Shown one piece after another: positions 25,512 through 37,500 of a stretch of DNA of 64,000 nt. The position numbers were made by a program, and so were the translations under genes. Source of the stretch: Porites lobata (lineage: Eukaryota > Cnidaria > Anthozoa > Scleractinia > Poritidae); the NCBI GenBank assembly GCA_942486035.1, contig CALNXK010000031.1:1862001-1926000 (forward strand). Reading direction: 5' to 3'. Positions within the stretch are counted from its first letter, which is position 1. The number at the start of each line of letters is the position of its first letter. The notes below the pieces were generated by a model. The model was not told where the DNA came from. It saw nothing but the letters and a program-made list of their open reading frames with translations, and searched no databases.

Positions 25512-28500
25512 CAGGGGGCTTTGAAAAATCGGTGGTGGCAAAGAGGAGAGCATACAATCTGGCTGTATAGAACTAACGGCCTGATTACATGAGTTGGGCT
25601 GGCTCACTTTGCAGAGTTCTCGGCACCTTAGTTAAATGCAACAAAAATCAACTTTTCGATTATATGACAATCAAGCCAAGCCGGTTAGCTGGCATCCCAG
25701 TATTGTGATGCCAGGATCCAGGGTGGAAATTTTCCTAGTAATCACGCTTGCCGGGCTGCCCTGCTAATGAATCAAGCGAGAAACAGGACAGTGGGTAACA
25801 CACTGCTCACACGCATTGCTTCCAATCTCTATTTAAAAATGGAGGCTCCGGGCTGGTCCTTTTCCTGTAGTACGGGATAATAGTCACCTCGGCAGAGCTA
25901 GCCAACCCGGCTCATACTGTGAGTTGTTATTACGCAGTTGCACGTAAAAGCTTTGGAATTTGCCGCTTTCGTGGTTCGTGTATGAGAGAATACGACTTAG
26001 TCTAATTAACTCAGCGGTTTTAAAAATAACTGTCATGAACGCAGTTTGCACGTGAAGATGTTTGACTCTGCCCCTTTTACGGTTCGAAAGTGAATGCAAC
26101 TTGTTGCGAAATCACCTCCTTTCCGAAAATCAGTCATTCAATGTGGATGTAGCAGCTGCTCGGAATCTGCAAGCCAATTGGATTGCTACCCAAAGCGGAA
26201 AATGATTGTAAACAAGAACGTTCTTAGAAGCCGCGAATCTCGCATTCTTGGAGATAAGTTTTATTGTCAGCTGGTGCTGTTATGCCGCTTTTTCATATGG
26301 AATACAAAACGAGTGTTATATGTCATAATGTAAATACTCAAAAGGTAAAAATTGCAAGGAGAAACAGGCCTCACATCTTAACTTCACACCGGTGTGAAGC
26401 GTTTGAGACCTCCTGCATATTGATATTGCTCCGGTGAGGAGAATTCTTTCAGCGATTTACACTCAAAAAATTGAATGATGATTTTTATCAGTATAAAGAA
26501 ATATATTTTAGTAAAATCCAGCTGGTGGTCTGTTATCAATGTTGCGATCTGATTGGTTGAGCTACTAATACGCATGTTATAGCCTACTAGTAGCGAAAAG
26601 CGCCGGCTTTGAAAACAAAAACAATGGCAGCTGAATCGCGTTTTGTTAGCTAAAGTTGTTTTCTCCCCATGTGTTTGACCAACTAGCTGGATTTTATGCA
26701 CCTATCAATGTCAAGCCGGCGGGGGGGAGGCAGGGAATGGGGTGGGGATTTGATTGTCTTTGTTGGCCCTGGGGTAGGGCATTTGACTGATCTTGTTCTC
26801 CCAGGGGAGGGGATATTTGAATCTTTCTTCGCCCGACGTCGAGGTATTTGACTGCCGACTCGGACGAAAAAGACTGAGACCGAACATATGTTTCCCGCTT
26901 TCACGCTTCACGCATGGGCCGTACGGTTTGAAAAGATCAGGAAATCATGGAGGCCAATGAGAACAAGCAAAGGCTGAGTGGATTTCACTGTTTTGTCTTC
27001 AAATTTCGTTTGTTTTAGCGTGTTTTTGATCAATTGAACCTCTTAAAATACTGTGGTATCAAAGTAAACTGAAGTAAAGAGAAACCAAGTCGATTTTTGC
27101 AAGTACAGTTGATTAGTGTATGGCTTATTCGCTACATTCACTGTAAACTGATAAAACTGACTATCTTTGTACCCTTTATTAAGAACCGTATATTTAAACT
27201 TACAAAATGTGGACTTTCTTCCTAAAGGTTTAAGTATTCTACGCAGTGTAACACGGATTATGGTTAAAACGTATAATTGCAGGAACAGGAACATGTATCT
27301 TTGGTGATGCAGCAACGTCGCTCCTGGCAACGTTTATAAAAGATTGTAGAGTTTTATTCAGAGATATTTTTATTGTGCCTTTCTTAGGTTCTGCCTTTGG
27401 ATTGACAGCAATGTGCAGCCCGGGGTGGGCAAATTTGGTTGCATTTGACTGGAATGATTTGCCCGTGGGCAGGGAATTTGATTGAAAATTTTTGAAAAAA
27501 GTCAAATCCCCACCCTATGCCCTGCCTCCCCCCCCCCGCCGGCATTACATTGATAGGTGCATTACTAAAACAATTATTCCTCTCGCACTCATGGCCCTCT
27601 GAGTCCATAGCCCATGAGGCCGAAAGTCTATTCGGGCTCGAGGCGTAATTATTAACTATACCTTCTATGCAGCGGACAGGATACGGCTCGGTACAGTTTT
27701 TATTCAGCACAGGAAAATTGTGCAAGTTTGGCAGAACCTTATACAACAGACAGTTAATTCAGTTCGCGCGTATTCCTGTTGAATTTGTTGTCCGTTTTAT
27801 AAGATATCAAAATTGCGTGAAAGTAAGTACATTTACCCTGGCTGCTTAGTATCTGCTTTTAATATCTTCGTACAGTTAATGTTTACGTGATATCAGAGTA
27901 CAATATTTAGAGCTGTACTCAGCGTGGATTTTATCACAGTTTCATTTTCCAGGAAAATTTCACTTTCTCGTCAAGACAATGACTGACTCAGTCAGACTCG
28001 GAGTAGTTTACTTAAATTTAGTGTTCATTACCGCGAGCGGGGTTATGTTTTGTGAAATGTATCTACAGCTTTGTGGCCCACATCACCACGATCCACGATT
28101 TATTTATATATTTCATTTTCAAGTTTTTTTAACCTATGACTATCCTCGATCCCCGATCCTCGATTCTCGATCCTGATTTTCCAGTAAACGTCGAAGTTTT
28201 GCTCATTAAGATTGTTCTTGTTTTCGACCACCGAAGTAATCAATTGTTCCAAAGTAATCGACTCTTTCAAGCAATAGAATTCGTGGACCCACCCGTTCCG
28301 GAAAAGCTCGATATGGGATTCCTATTCTATGGACATGAAGTGCGTGATAGTCAAGTACATACGTAACGTCAGATGCGTAGTTGAAGTTACTTCCAGTAGT
28401 ACTCGAAGATTAAATCAATGATATCTCAAGTATTTATAAAGTGCAACGCGACTTCACATCTTAACAACTGCGAAAATCTATCAATTAAATATTGTGACGA

Positions 28501-31500
28501 AAACCCGAATATTTTAACACATTTCATCCCCGCCTTCAAACTTCCAAATTTTGATGAGGTAAAAATACTGATGATTCAGATTAATTTTTGAAATTCCCTC
28601 ATGCCTCTTACCTTGTACGAGACGTTCGCATAGCAGACATTCGCACTCGCTTTGCTTGTTAAATTGCCTTGTTTACGTTAGCACGTATTGCGTGCCTATT
28701 GCACTTTTGCGTCAAAACAAGCCGTGTCGATTACTCTATTTGATCCACGCCCAAATAAAAAGGGCAGTGACCGGTACCTGTGGTCCGGAGGAAAAACATT
28801 CATGCCTTGTGCCGCGAGGACAATTACTTTCCAAAGGGAAAATTTTAAAAATTATTTGGTAGTTTGTTTCACTCAGTGTACCTTGTTTGTGCAATACGTT
28901 TGATTTCTATTGCCGACGCATTATTTGTGGGACCCATGTAACGAGGATGAATGCTGTGCCCTCACACATCGCGCGGCAGACATTCCAGTCGCGTCGCTTG
29001 GCTTGTTTACGTTCGCACGTATTGCGTGCCTATTGCAACTTTGAATCAAAGCAAGCAATATCGATTACTCTATTTGGGCGACGCCCAGATAATAACGGAG
29101 CATGATATCCCATTTAACCTTTTTAAAAAGCCCTAAGAACGATCAGTATCAAATTCCTCCTTGTCATAACAACGCTTTATAGAACAGAGAATGTGAGATA
29201 GCAGGTATCGAACCCAGTCCCTTCAACTCTTAGGCTACGCTTCACCGCACGTAGGAAAACAATAGAAATGACTTTACCATAATTCTTACGCCGTTGCCGG
29301 CAAAAAGCTTTCTGGCTATAAGCCAGTAAGCTCAAAATATGTATAAACAAGACGCTACGGGCCTAGCGTACACTTCGGCGTCGTGGTTGGGGAACTAATT
29401 AATTGTAAATGCGGAGGAATAGTAAGAAATCAAATATGGTAAGAGTAAGGTGTGAAATTATGGGATCTGTCAGGATATTCTGAAAACATCCAAGAGGCCT
29501 ACTTGCCAAAAACTAGCATTTCAGGACAAACTGTCTCCGCGATATGGCCCAGGTATGCTCTGATGACTCCATGCAAATCCTTCTAAAAAAACAATTCTCT
29601 ATTTTTCTTAGTCACATCAGGCTTCAAAAACAGCATAGCAGTCTCATGTACTGATTAAAGATATGTAAGGCATGGGTAAGGAGTCAATTACGTTGAGCAA
29701 GGAATTGGCTAAAACTCAAAGTCACGAGTTCGAATGTTTTGAGGATAATTATTCACTGACTATCAGCACGCAGGGATGTCGCAGATGTCGGATTAACACA
29801 AGGAAGTTTAAATAGCCTTTACAGAGCTTTAAACTAAACAGCCTCTACCAATAATAACAAACTCTCACTTGAACTTCACATATCTTACGGCTTCCGCGAA
29901 CTTGTAAACACAGAACCTGAAAATCGACCTTCGTCACACTTGACTAAACACATCAGTCCAGCTCGTGGGGAAAAAACTTAGTTCGTCAAAAGAACTCGCT
30001 TGGAACTTGTATACCGTTTGACATAAGGTTCTAGAAAATACTAAACAGGCGAATAGTAGTAGCTTTTCGACATATTATGATTTCAGTAACTCATGCAAAT
30101 CTGCTGACTCATGCTGAAATGTAAACACGCCCTAATTAATTATTCATGCATAATCCAAAAACGTAGAGAACGTTCGAGAAAGCACAGGCGGCCCAGACGT
30201 AGTATGTGTCACTGAATGAATATATTAATATTCACATGGACAAATTAATGCGATGAGTCGTCGAAACTCCCATGGACTAAAATAGTCTAAACGTCAAAAT
30301 ATAACAAAACAAAGCTAAGATACCTTCAACTGAACGTATCCTTGTCTTTCCTGGCCGGTTTAAGTGGCATTTTATTGAGTTTTGCAATTGTAGGTACTAT
30401 CCACTAAAGAAGAATTAAAGGCTGGCTACAAAACAAACAGACCATCTCCACGCGCCTTCACACGAAGCGCTATAAATTCGAGAATAATCGACGAATCCGC
30501 TCCAAATAACCATCGGCTAATCTGCAGGTAACGTGTGCTCCTGCTTCTGGCTCGCTTGCTCCACAAAACCCATCGCAACTGCACAATAATTGCTCGCTCA
30601 TCAACAACCACTGTTGACCTTTACGCTTCGATATGACCGCAAACGACCAGGTATAATACGCGACGTGAATATTCAAGCTTAGCGACCGCGTCCGCTCGAC
30701 AATGCAACACTTGCAGTGGGAGGGATGGTACAATTGTTCTAGGTCAATCAACACTGAGCGAGGGTCCGCTGCGTTAGTTTTGACCAGAAAACAAAAGGCG
30801 ATCGCGGGACCGTCCGTAAGTTTTCAACAGGGCAGCCCTGGTTTTCAACGTTCGCTGTCTCAGATGCTGTCCCATTGTTCGTCCAGCCGCTTGCATAGGT
30901 TCTTGACTCTACCAGACTTATTTGCTTAGATTAACAACGTCTTACTCCATGATATGTTGTCCAAACTGGTGAAGGAGGACGAGAATTTTCCGCCCAGGAA
31001 AAAGGCAAAATCTGGCCCCCGCTATGCAGCTGAATAGAAGATACAGCTGAAGATATCGTAAAGTATAATTTATGGGCGCGATATCTTTTATTATTATTAT
31101 AATTATTATTCTCAAAACTCAGGGGCACCCAACGATTATTTCCCCCTAAATGCATTGAAAACACATTTACGGCTGTCCAGAGTACTTTTGATCGAAAAAT
31201 GCATTCTAAACAGCGCTTACATAAATTTAGTCAGGAGGGCTAAAAGCGAAGCTAATGATTTATAGTTTGCTCATACTAAATATAAAATATATCGTGTAAT
31301 GCTAAGCGGAGAAGGCAACGAGACAGGGCCACCCAACGACTGTTTCCTCAAATACTTTCAATTGAAAACACTTTTGTAGCTATTCCTAAAGTACTTTTAG
31401 CTCTATAGAAATGCATTCTAAGTGGCGCTATAAAACTTGCATCTCAGTGTTCGGCCATTCTAGAGGAACTTGAGTCTTTTCCAAATTACGAGGAATTCAG

Positions 31501-34500
31501 AATTATTTTCCCGAAAATTTTAGATGCAATTTAACGTATTACGAAGGAGATAATTTTTCAGATACCTTCTTTCATCACATTTTTGAATCCGAAAATTTTA
31601 GGATTCCATTTTACTCTCTACGAAAAATAGTCTAACCCGGTGAGTGAAATGTGAAAAATTAAAAGTTGGATGCCCTTGACCAGAACTGTGAAAAACAACA
31701 ATAGGTCTAATTGCAGCACACTTTCTTGTACATTTCCTTGCCGTTGATTTGCATGACTGCAACGTGAAACGTCCAGAAAACGTCCTGGTTTTCACTTTTT
31801 ATGGAGAAAATGTGGTACATGTTCTTGTTCACTTTTTCCACTGCTGCTCATTTTTTTTAGCTCCGCTATAAGATTCGTATCTGTTCGGTGCTCCTAGGGC
31901 AAATTGGATCTTTTTAAAACTTATAAGGGCTTCAATATTATTTTCCCGATTGATTGACCTAGAAGCAATAGTACCATCCCTCCCATAGCAAGTGCTGCAT
32001 TGTTGCGCGAACGCGGTCGCTAAGCTTGAATATTCACGTCGCGTATTATACCTGGTCGTTTGCGGTCATATCGAAGCGTAAAGGTCAACAGTGGTTGTTG
32101 ATGAGCGAGCAATTATTGTGCAGTTGCGATGGGTTTTGTGGAGCAAGCGAGCCAGAGGCAGGAGCACACGTTACCTGCAGATTAGCCGATGGTTATTTGG
32201 AGCGGATTCGTCGATTATTCTCGAATTTATAGCGCTTCGTGTGAAGGCGCGTGGAGATGGTCTGTTTGTTTTGTAGCCAGCCTTTAATTCTTCTATAGTG
32301 GATAGTACCTACCAATAACTTGACAGAATAAGATATTTGAAAAATGCAAACATTGTTTTACCTACAATTGCAAAACTCAACAAAATGCCACTTAAACCGG
32401 CCAGGAAAGACAAGGATACGTTCAGTTAAAGGTATCTTAGCTTTATTTTGTTATATTTTAATTTTTGGACTATTTTAGTTCATTGGAGTTTCGACGACTC
32501 ATCGCATTAATTTCTCCATGTGAATATTAATATATTCATTCAGTGACACATACTACGTCTGGGCCGCCTGTGGAGAAAGTCACGCAACGCATGAAAGCAA
32601 TTTTACTACGTAACACTCAACAAAGATAAAATGTCTTTGTGCAGCATTTTGTAACTTTAAATTCATCATAAAACAGTTCGAAAGGAGAGCTCACTCGTGA
32701 AATGTTTTTCAACATTCGAAGAGAAATTTCGTGTCTCTGCGCGGCCACGTAATATCCTCTATTTATTCCTCGAGTAATTAAAGACTAAACTCGAAGTGAT
32801 CTCAAGATATCACGAAGTAGTCCGATCTCATTTCGAGAAATAGTTGAAACAAGCCGAAAAGTCACGAACTTGCACGCCCAATCGTGTCCCGAAACTAGTG
32901 CATCATTTCATAACTATTTTTCACATGCCAGACTACCTTGGGTCGCAGTAGCGCAATCGGCTAATCCCTCAACTTAGAGTCTCCTCTGATCTGACGGGTC
33001 ACACAGGTGAGTCGGTTCAAACCCCGGGAAGGCCAAAATAGTAATTCTTTCTTCCTTGAAAAAGTTAAAGAATAAATCAAAGAAATCGAAGTGATTTCGA
33101 GATATCTCGAACTAATTCGGCTCTCACTCTCTGAAGTAGCCGAATAGAGCCGAAAACCTACAAACTCTGCTTGCCCAATCTTGTCAAAAAATTGCAACTT
33201 TGATACATTCCTGAGCGTCGCGAATCCTTTACTTCGCGCTCCGCCGAAGTAATAAAGTTAATATTATTTTAAGTATTTATTTGTAATATAAATTTGCAAT
33301 ATATCAAAGTCAAACTTCTTGGTTAATTTAACTATTTTTAAGAAATGTACAACAACTTTAAGTTTAAAACAAGACATGTTTCGATCGTTCAACGATCATC
33401 TTCAGTTGTGAATTCGTTTGCAAGTTCGGTTGAATTAATACAAGCAATGAAGTACAAGTTAAAACGTGATACAATTCAAAATTTCGAAAAAATAGCGTAC
33501 AATTTTAAGATGCGCGAGACATGGAATAACACTTGCGCGAGGACTACCCTTAATACAAGGAAGAAAATTGTAAAAATTGAAATAACTATAATGGTTATAA
33601 CACAAAATGTTGTGAGAACAAAAATATATATATACATATGTATTAAATAAACGTTAAGAATAATATCAGAACGAGAGAGTTAAGTCAGCATGTCAGCATA
33701 ATTTAACTGTATCCCTCATGGGATACAGGTTCTTGTATTTTGGGTGTTAAAATGGCAAATTTCTGTCAGCAGGTTATTAAAGCACTAGGTTCTTTCACGC
33801 GGGATTTTACTCGTAACTCAATGTATGTCACATGATTTATGTCGTTTTCAAATCAAGTGATCTGTAAAGTTGAGCTTGTCAAGGTTCCTACAGAAGTTTA
33901 AGAAAAAGAGGCCTACACTGTAATTGGTAGTTATTAATGTATTCAACTTATTTACGTTTCTGATTAACAAATATATATATATTTTTAGGCACAGCCTTCC
34001 TGAAAGACTTCAACGCGGAGAAGAGGTAAAACATGTCAGTCTAAGGCTACATTCAGAAAACTCCTTTGTTTAGATGTTCCTTTAACACGAAACCACCTTA
34101 ACCGTGGCTAGCTGTTCTTAAAATTTAAACGCCAAAATCGAGGCAAAATTCTAAGCCGGTCGAACACCATTACCGTCAACAAAAAAAATGTAAATTTTGA
34201 TACGGCAGAGGAGTGGTTGCATGGATACGTGGTAACTCAGCTGGGAGACGCCATGTTTGATTTGCTAAAGTAGCTCTCTGCGCATGGGCAGATCGTAAAA
34301 CCTCTGATAAAAGTGAAAAATCCAACCAAGCTCGTCAAATTTTTCAGCTGGTCGAACTGACATTCATGCCTAGCCTTCGAATACAGCATTCTCTCCTCAC
34401 TCTATATGTTGTTTTTATTTTTTAATTTCATTTTTTCTGGCTCTCGTGTTTTTAATATGAGTATTACTTAATTTTTTGAAAATAATTTAACCATTACAAG

Positions 34501-37500
34501 TTTTCTTTCCTTTTTCAGGTTTTCTTTTTTTGTTTCAATTTCCTGAAGAACATTGCTTCAGATGACTATTCTGTAAATACATTAAGCCGGAGGTATGTAG
34601 TATGATGTATTTACACAGTATGCTATTATTTTCCAGGTTTAGATCTTCAGTTTCTTCACTATCATTACCTTTCTTCCTTTTCTTCTTCTGTGTTTTAGAG
34701 CCTCTGCCAAAAGAAGCGACTCAGTTGGCCAGTTAGATGTTGGCGCAGTTCTGTTAGGTGGGTTGACCCGATTGTGTTTTTGAAACAGGGCCTCAAAAAG
34801 TTGTTTTTTCTCTTTTTTAGACATAGGTAAATGGCTTTCTACATATTTTTACCTTGGATCTTCTTTATTGAAATGTAACAAATGACTTGGTAGGACTCAT
34901 TCTTCCTCAGTCGAATGAAAACTTCCTTCCCTTGTCTGATAGCTAAGTATATTTCATCTGAAAATGGTACGGCAGCAAATCTACGTGGTTGAAAGTAATT
35001 CGATTGGTGTGAGCGGTACAATGTGATCTGGCATCACCTCCAAAAGGAGTGGCAAGCTGGTTTAAGAGTAACGTTTTTTGATAGCCTGCAAACGACTGGC
35101 GGGATTTATCGCGAGCTTAACTCCTCCATTGCGTTTGTTGTTGAGGCAGTGAAGCTGCAAAGGAATGGGGATAATTTTGTGTACAAGAGGCCAATTTACA
35201 GTTATGGATGGAAGCGAGGCTGACGGTGACCTTGTTCTGATACAAACCTTCGTGCTTTATTATGTAAATCAAGTTATTCTTATGCTAACTGGTATTTTTC
35301 AAGGACAATTTCCATAACAAAGCAAAGGAGGTTTGTATCAAAACAAGGTCACCGTCTGCCTCACATTCACTCGAAGGCTAGGGTACTAAGTCCACAACTG
35401 TAAAATGGTCTGTTCATCTTTGTGTCAATAACACCCTGGTTTCGGCCTAAGCTTTATTGTTTTTGTTTCGTTTCATGTGCAAGTACTTGCTTGACGGCCC
35501 TTTCTGTTCTTTTATCTTAATAATGTCTTTTTTGTTTCCTAAGAACTTTCAACCAACTTTCGTGACGTTTTCCTTGGGAAGACGACAGATTTCGATTAGC
35601 ACTCCCCCGCAGTGTGATCCCGCCAGCTACGCAGGCTAGTTTCCTGATCTCTTTGTGTATTTCAAACAGATGATCGTGTGTCACGTGGTAGTAACTCCAG
35701 CTTAAGCAGCTGTAGTAGTGTGTCAGAGCAAAGAGGTTTTTTCATTGGTCAGGAAATTACTGAAGATGCTGAGATGTCGTCCTCATCGTTTACATAGTAA
35801 GTGTGTGTTGGATTACACAAGAAGCTAACTTTTATTCCTCAACCAAGCAATCAGGAATTCGTTTCATTGAATTCGGAATGCAAACTTTTTTTAAGTTTAG
35901 TCTATACACCACAAACTGGAGAGAATTTTGTATTCTGATCTGAGACTAAGTGTATAGATTACTGAATGTCTCTTTCTCTCTCTGTTTTACTTCACTGATT
36001 CTTACTGTAGTGGTGCACGAGCCGCATATCATTCACCGCCTTATTCTCATTCTGCTGGGTATGAATACGAGTGTCGGCACCAGTCCACTAGTCCTCTTCC
36101 AGTACCCCGGCGATCACGAAAGAACTCGAATACGTATGATCAGGTACGTAGGATTTTTTTTAACTTGACAGTCTGTCCCAATTATTCACCAAGTGCCGCT
36201 GAATCTTAACAGTAACCTTGTCACTCCCAAGAGTGAAAATTGTTGAAATTCGATGTTTTGAACTGTGCAAAGTAAGCAACGACAACGTCAGTATCATAGA
36301 AGCGTGCGCTCACTCGACTTAGAATACCTCGTCGCCAATTCTTGATGTCTGCAAAAACCTTATCCAGCAAAACCTTGAGCATCATCGAAGAGCCAGAGGT
36401 GGTCAGTTGGGCCAGGAAATACGGCGGCGAAAGTTTTTCAAGAACGGGTGAGAGAGCCCCTGGGATACTACTGTTCACGAACCAGTTCCACGACTCATTC
36501 CAATGCTTGTCTGTGATTGGGCTCAAAAAATGTTTTTCTGCCTCAATCGGAGGCCAGTATCTATCGCGCTGCTTTCGTGGTCTTCTTATACGAAATTTCT
36601 TCAATTGGTGCTCTTTTTTTTATTTGTTTAGCTAACATGCTAAATTATGGAATTTCTTTGATTTTGGGGGTCCGTTTTCACTGAAACTCTTCTCGAAGAA
36701 CGCTCCCCTGCACGACCCAGACAGGTTCGGCTAACCGTCGAGTTTGCAGTTAAACCCCTTCATACAAGAAGACCACGAAAGCAGCGCGATAGATGCTGGC
36801 CTCCGATCGGGCACAAAAAATAGACAAGCATTCGGATGAGTCGTGGAACTGGTCTGTTAAGAGTACCATCCCAGGGACTTTCCTAGGGACTCTCTCGCCC
36901 GTCCTTGAAAAAACTTTCACCGCCCTCTTTGCCCGAGCCAACCTGACCGCCCCTGGGTTTCCGGGGATGTCCCTTTCGTGGCGGTCATTTGGGTTTTAAA
37001 ATTCATCATACCTTAAATGTTTGGTGGACGTCTCACGAATTTCGAAAGTGTTTTAGGGTAAGTCCCCTTGGAGATATTTAAAATATCTGTGTCTTTTACT
37101 GTGCGACCACTGTCACATGCGCCTCTTAAACAAAACTATCCAATTTCAGATTGCAGGAGGCAAACAGTGAATTTTGAGCAAAACAGCAAACATTTGGCTC
37201 TCTAGATTGGACATCTATTACGTATTTAACTTCATTTATTCAATTTTCAACTTGTAGATGACCTATAATCGTTGGTGCGAAATAATTCTAAAAGTGTTCT
37301 ACGATTAGTGGACAGAAGATACATGGTGCTCGTTTTAATGATAGATTGGCCTCGGTGGGAAAGTCTTAATTTAGTCTTAGTTTAGTTGGCTAATAACCTT
37401 TGCTGGAATTCGTGGCTAGACACGGTTATCTGACTGGGCCATTTTTGTTGGTGGCCTGGTTAACTGCAGTCGCATTGTAAATCATCACTACATCAACTGT

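Noticed and set aside
29200..29256. Minus-strand GGTTCGATACC B-box-like sequence
   Set aside because: No convincing A box or acceptor stem; too weak to call a tRNA or SINE.
32026..32276. Matching frames at 30426-30754 (-) and 32026-32276 (+) as a duplicated gene
   Set aside because: They are the two inverted arms of one element; identity is at DNA level and extends beyond the frames.
34370..35385. CCTAGCCTTCGA and its complement as ends of a 1-kb transposon
   Set aside because: Two MTMR14 exons lie between them, so this is not a mobile element boundary.
36221..36635. 127-codon minus frame and 97-codon plus frame in an MTMR14 intron
   Set aside because: Both lie in the arm of an inverted repeat and are complementary; no family resemblance.
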